A stretch of DNA of 64,000 bases from Bacteroidaceae bacterium (GTDB lineage Bacteria > Bacteroidota > Bacteroidia > Bacteroidales > Bacteroidaceae). The notes under the pieces are model-generated. The model was given only the letters and a program-made list of their open reading frames with translations, searched no databases and had not been told where the DNA came from. Numbering within the stretch: the first letter of the stretch is position 1; every line of letters begins with the position of its first letter. The DNA is taken from positions 1 through 64,000 of the forward strand of contig JAEEZS010000063.1 of assembly GCA_016291905.1 (NCBI GenBank), in the 5' to 3' direction. Position numbers and translations under genes: made by a program. Of the stretch, positions 61,248 to 64,000 are shown one piece after another.

Positions 61248-62186
61248 ATGGATGAGATAAAAAGTACGACTGGTTTTTCGTTTGAAGTACTGCCCCCGCT
61301 GAAGGGGATGGGCATTGAGCGGCTGTTTGCCGACATTGATATGCTGCGCGAGTTTAATCCGCAGTATGTCAATATCACCACCCATCGCAGCGAGCGCATC
61401 TACCGCGAAACGGCTCCTGGGCTCTACGAACGTGTGGCGGTACGCAAACGTCCTGGTACTGTGGCTGTGGCTGCCGCTATCAAGGCGCGCTACGGCATTC
61501 CCGTCGTGCCTCATATCCTTTGCAGCGGTTTTACGCGCGAGGAGACGGAATATGTCCTGATTGACTTGCAGTTCCTGGGCATTACCGACTTGCTGGTGCT
61601 CCGAGGCGACAAGGCAAAGGATGACGCGAGTTTCACTCCCACGCCAGGCGGTTACAGCCACGCTACGGAGTTGCAGGAGCAGATAAACCGCTTTAATGCC
61701 GGCTACTTCGACGACGGAACACCCATTCAGGGCACCGTGCGTCCCTTTACGTATGGTGTAGCTTGCTACCCCGAGAAGCATATTGAGGCGCCCAATATGG
61801 AGAGCGATTTGCATTGGCTCCTGAAAAAGCAGGAAGGTGGGGCACAGTATGCTGTGACGCAGCTGTTTTATGATAATGCCGTCTATTTCCGTTTTGTGGA
61901 ACGGGCACGGGCGGCAGGCATCACCATTCCCATCATCCCCGGCATCAAGCCCCTCACGAAGGCATCGCAGCTGACTATCGTGCCCAAGACGTTCAACGTC
62001 GATATACCTGTTGAGCTTACGGAAGCCGTTATGGCATGCAAGGACGATGAGGCTGTGCGCCGTGTGGGCGTGGAGTGGTGTACGGCTCAATGCCGTGAGC
62101 TTATCCGTCACGGTGTTCCCCGTATTCATTTCTATGTCCTCGGCGCTACACCCAGTGTGCGCGATGTAGCCAAAGAGATTTTCTAA
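61248..62186 (+). CDS. metF: 5,10-methylenetetrahydrofolate reductase
   Basis: 312 residues. FAD enzyme producing 5-methyl-THF for methionine synthesis. TIM barrel with FSFEVLPPLKGMGIERL, FDIDMLREFNPQYVNITTHRS-type start, LVLRGDKAK and VACYPEKHIEAPNMESD. The ATG giving MDEIKSTTG is preferred because the 67 upstream in-frame codons run through the 21-bp repeat array and are not conserved. Divergent from GH95, 11 bp before holB. Confidence 0.94.
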   Translation: MDEIKSTTGFSFEVLPPLKGMGIERLFADIDMLREFNPQYVNITTHRSERIYRETAPGLYERVAVRKRPGTVAVAAAIKARYGIPVVPHILCSGFTREETEYVLIDLQFLGITDLLVLRGDKAKDDASFTPTPGGYSHATELQEQINRFNAGYFDDGTPIQGTVRPFTYGVACYPEKHIEAPNMESDLHWLLKKQEGGAQYAVTQLFYDNAVYFRFVERARAAGITIPIIPGIKPLTKASQLTIVPKTFNVDIPVELTEAVMACKDDEAVRRVGVEWCTAQCRELIRHGVPRIHFYVLGATPSVRDVAKEIF

Positions 62187-62197
62187 GACTGAGTGTT

Positions 62198-63460
62198 ATG
62201 TTTTTCAAGGATATCGTCGGACAGGAAGAGGTGAAGACGCAGTTGCGCCATCAGTTGGAGAGTGGGCGCATACCCCACGCGCAGTTGTTTGCTGGGCCTG
62301 CGGGCACGGGCAAACTGCCTATGGCTGTAGCCTTTGCACGTTATCTGGTCTGCGGGGGGGTGAATAAATCAACCACCCAAACTGTCAACCAGCCTGCTGC
62401 TGAATCCTCATTTGGTTTTGCGGGATTCTTCGACGACCCTGAGCTCGCTGTGGATACATCGGCAAGCGTCGTTGATTTAACGGACTCTTGCGGACATTGC
62501 CCTGCTTGCGTGAAGATGAACAAACTTGTTCATCCCGACGTACATTTCATGATGCCTGTCTTCAAGCGCGACAGCGGCAGAAATGCCGACACCTATCCGC
62601 AGAGCGACGATTTTATCTATGACTTCCGCGATGCTCTTCTTGCCAATCCCTATCTTGAGCTTGGGGAGTGGATGCACGCTGCGGGTGCAGAGAACCAGCA
62701 GGGCGAGCTCTATGCCGCCCAGGCGAATGAGCTTATCCGCAAGCTCAGCTTCCGCTCCAGTGAGGGAGGACGCCGCGTGGTAATTGTTTGGATGCCCGAG
62801 CGCATGAACGAGTCGTGCGCCAATAAACTGCTGAAGCTCATCGAGGAGCCCCCTGCCGAAACCGTTATCCTGATGGTGAGCGACGACGCCGAGCGCGTGT
62901 TGCCTACCATCCAGAGCCGTACCCTGCGCATCAATTTCCGTCCCCTTGCCGAGCCGGAGATTGCCCAAGCGCTGACGGAGCGTTATAGCCTTGGTGCCGA
63001 CGTAGCTGCCGAGCTTGCCCATACTGCCGGCGGCAGCTGGGCCCGTGCCATGCATCTGCTGGATGCCGAGGACGACACCCGCCTCTATACCGATTTGTTC
63101 ATCCGGCTCATGCGCCTCGCTTATGGCCGTAAGCTGAAGGAGCTGAAGGATTGGAGCGACGAGGTGGCAAAGATAGGTCGAGCCTCGCAAAGGGAGTTCC
63201 TGACGTATGCGCAGCGGATGACGCGCGAGAGCTTCGTCGCTAACTTCCGCACCCCTGCGCTCAACTACATGAACAGCGACGAGGCTGCCTTTACAGCCCG
63301 CTTTGCCCCCTTTGTGGATGAGCATAATATCATGGGCATTACGGAATTACTCTCTGATGCCCAGCGCGACATCGAGGGCAACGTCAATGCCAAAATGGTG
63401 TTTTTCGACCTCAGCCTCCGCATGATAATCCTTCTTCGCCAGTCTGCTGCAGCAAGATGA
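62198..63460 (+). CDS. holB: DNA polymerase III delta' subunit
   Basis: 420 residues. Clamp-loader ATPase-like subunit. Walker A-like AGPAGTGKLPMAVAFARYL; zinc module CGHCPACVKMNKLVHPDVH; SSEGGRRVVIVWMPERMNESCANKLLKLIEEPP with the sensor and SRC-like region following. Between the P-loop and the zinc module (residues 52-90) is an extra segment including GVNKSTTQTVNQP that looks like a degraded cousin of the NKSTGQQV repeat. 11 bp after metF. Confidence 0.92.
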   Translation: MFFKDIVGQEEVKTQLRHQLESGRIPHAQLFAGPAGTGKLPMAVAFARYLVCGGVNKSTTQTVNQPAAESSFGFAGFFDDPELAVDTSASVVDLTDSCGHCPACVKMNKLVHPDVHFMMPVFKRDSGRNADTYPQSDDFIYDFRDALLANPYLELGEWMHAAGAENQQGELYAAQANELIRKLSFRSSEGGRRVVIVWMPERMNESCANKLLKLIEEPPAETVILMVSDDAERVLPTIQSRTLRINFRPLAEPEIAQALTERYSLGADVAAELAHTAGGSWARAMHLLDAEDDTRLYTDLFIRLMRLAYGRKLKELKDWSDEVAKIGRASQREFLTYAQRMTRESFVANFRTPALNYMNSDEAAFTARFAPFVDEHNIMGITELLSDAQRDIEGNVNAKMVFFDLSLRMIILLRQSAAAR

Positions 63461-63492
63461 ATTAAGAATAAAATATAGAACCAAGCGATAAA

Positions 63493-64000
63493 ATGGACCC
63501 CGAGAAACTTTCATATCTTCCCCACGACGGCATTTGCTGCCGCGGTTATAGCCGTCAGGACTGCCCCCTCCACGTCTATGACTACCTTGCCGATACCCCC
63601 GGCAACCTGCAAGAGACGGACTACGTCGAAGTCCAGTTCAAGAACACCCGCAAGGGCTACTACCTCAATAGCAATCACCTTGACCTTCACAAGGGCGACA
63701 TCGTGGCTGTCGAGGCCAGCCCGGGACACGATATCGGCACCGTTACCCTTACTGGCGGACTGGTGCTGCTGCAGATGAAGAAGGTGGGCGTGAAGGAGGA
63801 TGCTCCCGTGCGCCGCGTCTATCGCAAGGCACGTCCCGTCGATATGGAGAAGTATGCCGAGGCTAAGCGCCGCGAGCATAAGACAATGATTGAGTCGCGC
63901 CAGATTGCTGCTGACCTGGGCTTGCAGATGAAGATTGGCGACGTGGAGTATCAGGGCGACGGCGGCAAGGCTATCTTCTACTACATTGCCGACGGCCGCG
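63493..64000 (+). CDS. PSP1-domain protein, 5' part (RicT-like)
   Basis: The first 169 codons of a gene running past the window end. The product begins MDPEKLSYLPHDGICCRGYSR and contains the PSP1 core TDYVEVQFKNTRKGYYLN and DIVAVEASPGHDIGTVTL, then KKVGVKEDAPVRRVYRKARP and YAEAKRREHKTMIESRQIAADLGLQMKIGDVEYQGD. RicT/YaaT relatives form an iron-sulfur complex affecting RNase Y in Firmicutes; in Bacteroidota the gene usually follows holB, as here. Role is inferred. Confidence 0.85.
   Translation, partial: MDPEKLSYLPHDGICCRGYSRQDCPLHVYDYLADTPGNLQETDYVEVQFKNTRKGYYLNSNHLDLHKGDIVAVEASPGHDIGTVTLTGGLVLLQMKKVGVKEDAPVRRVYRKARPVDMEKYAEAKRREHKTMIESRQIAADLGLQMKIGDVEYQGDGGKAIFYYIADGR

Overview
The window looks like a chromosomal segment of a gut- or oral-type member of the order Bacteroidales, most likely Prevotella-like. 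This rests on several signs: many start sites are preceded by the Bacteroidota promoter pattern TTTG-N19/20-TAnnTTTG; there are BACON-domain lipoproteins, a TonB-dependent receptor, type IX secretion-like C-terminal tails, a type III glutamine synthetase and a class I fumarase. No rRNA, tRNA, CRISPR array, phage module or complete IS was found.

Layout. 1-1361: the 5' part of a lipoprotein gene, a 307-bp internally deleted IS4-type element with a 9-bp target duplication, then a long non-coding stretch rich in inverted and 21-bp-period repeats. 1362-7599: AlkD-like protein, a promoter/terminator-bounded small RNA, dipeptidyl peptidase III, a TPR protein, homoserine kinase and threonine synthase. 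7731-16042: GH20 hexosaminidase, a BACON/OB-fold lipoprotein paired with a TonB-dependent receptor, and an SGNH esterase. 16108-25873: an apparent operon glnN-carA-carB-guaA-pyrG, in which a glutamine synthetase precedes three glutamine-dependent amidotransferases; about 460 bp of leader holds a Gln/Asn-rich 37-codon ORF and two stem-loops with interchangeable arms. 26851-33977: DUF4919-like protein, a fused C26-M19 peptidase, two FKBP isomerases, a sirtuin, gpmI and rnhB. 34002-38728: a little-studied cluster of VTC-domain protein, DUF4956 membrane protein, DUF2490 barrel, small secreted protein and beta-helix protein. 38897-45534 (+): frr, rsgA, cutC, GH110 alpha-galactosidase, acyl-ACP thioesterase, fucI. 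45673-50191 (+): lipoprotein, zinc ribbon, antitoxin-like protein, secreted repeat protein, GH43. 50226-60998 (-): GH95 fucosidase and M60 mucinase-like protease, then hflX, fumarase and cardiolipin synthase. 61248-64000 (+): metF, holB and the start of a PSP1-domain gene.

Taken together, GH20, GH95, GH110, the M60 protease, the SGNH esterase and fucose isomerase suggest a lifestyle of harvesting host mucin-type glycans, set among housekeeping genes.

The most unusual signals are (1) degenerate 21-bp-period arrays at five or six intergenic sites, which in one frame read as related seven-residue repeats; (2) a possible glutamine-sensing attenuator ahead of the glutamine operon; (3) short tandem repeats (8-bp GTCAACAR and others) that occur between genes or sit in frame inside unrelated conserved enzymes.
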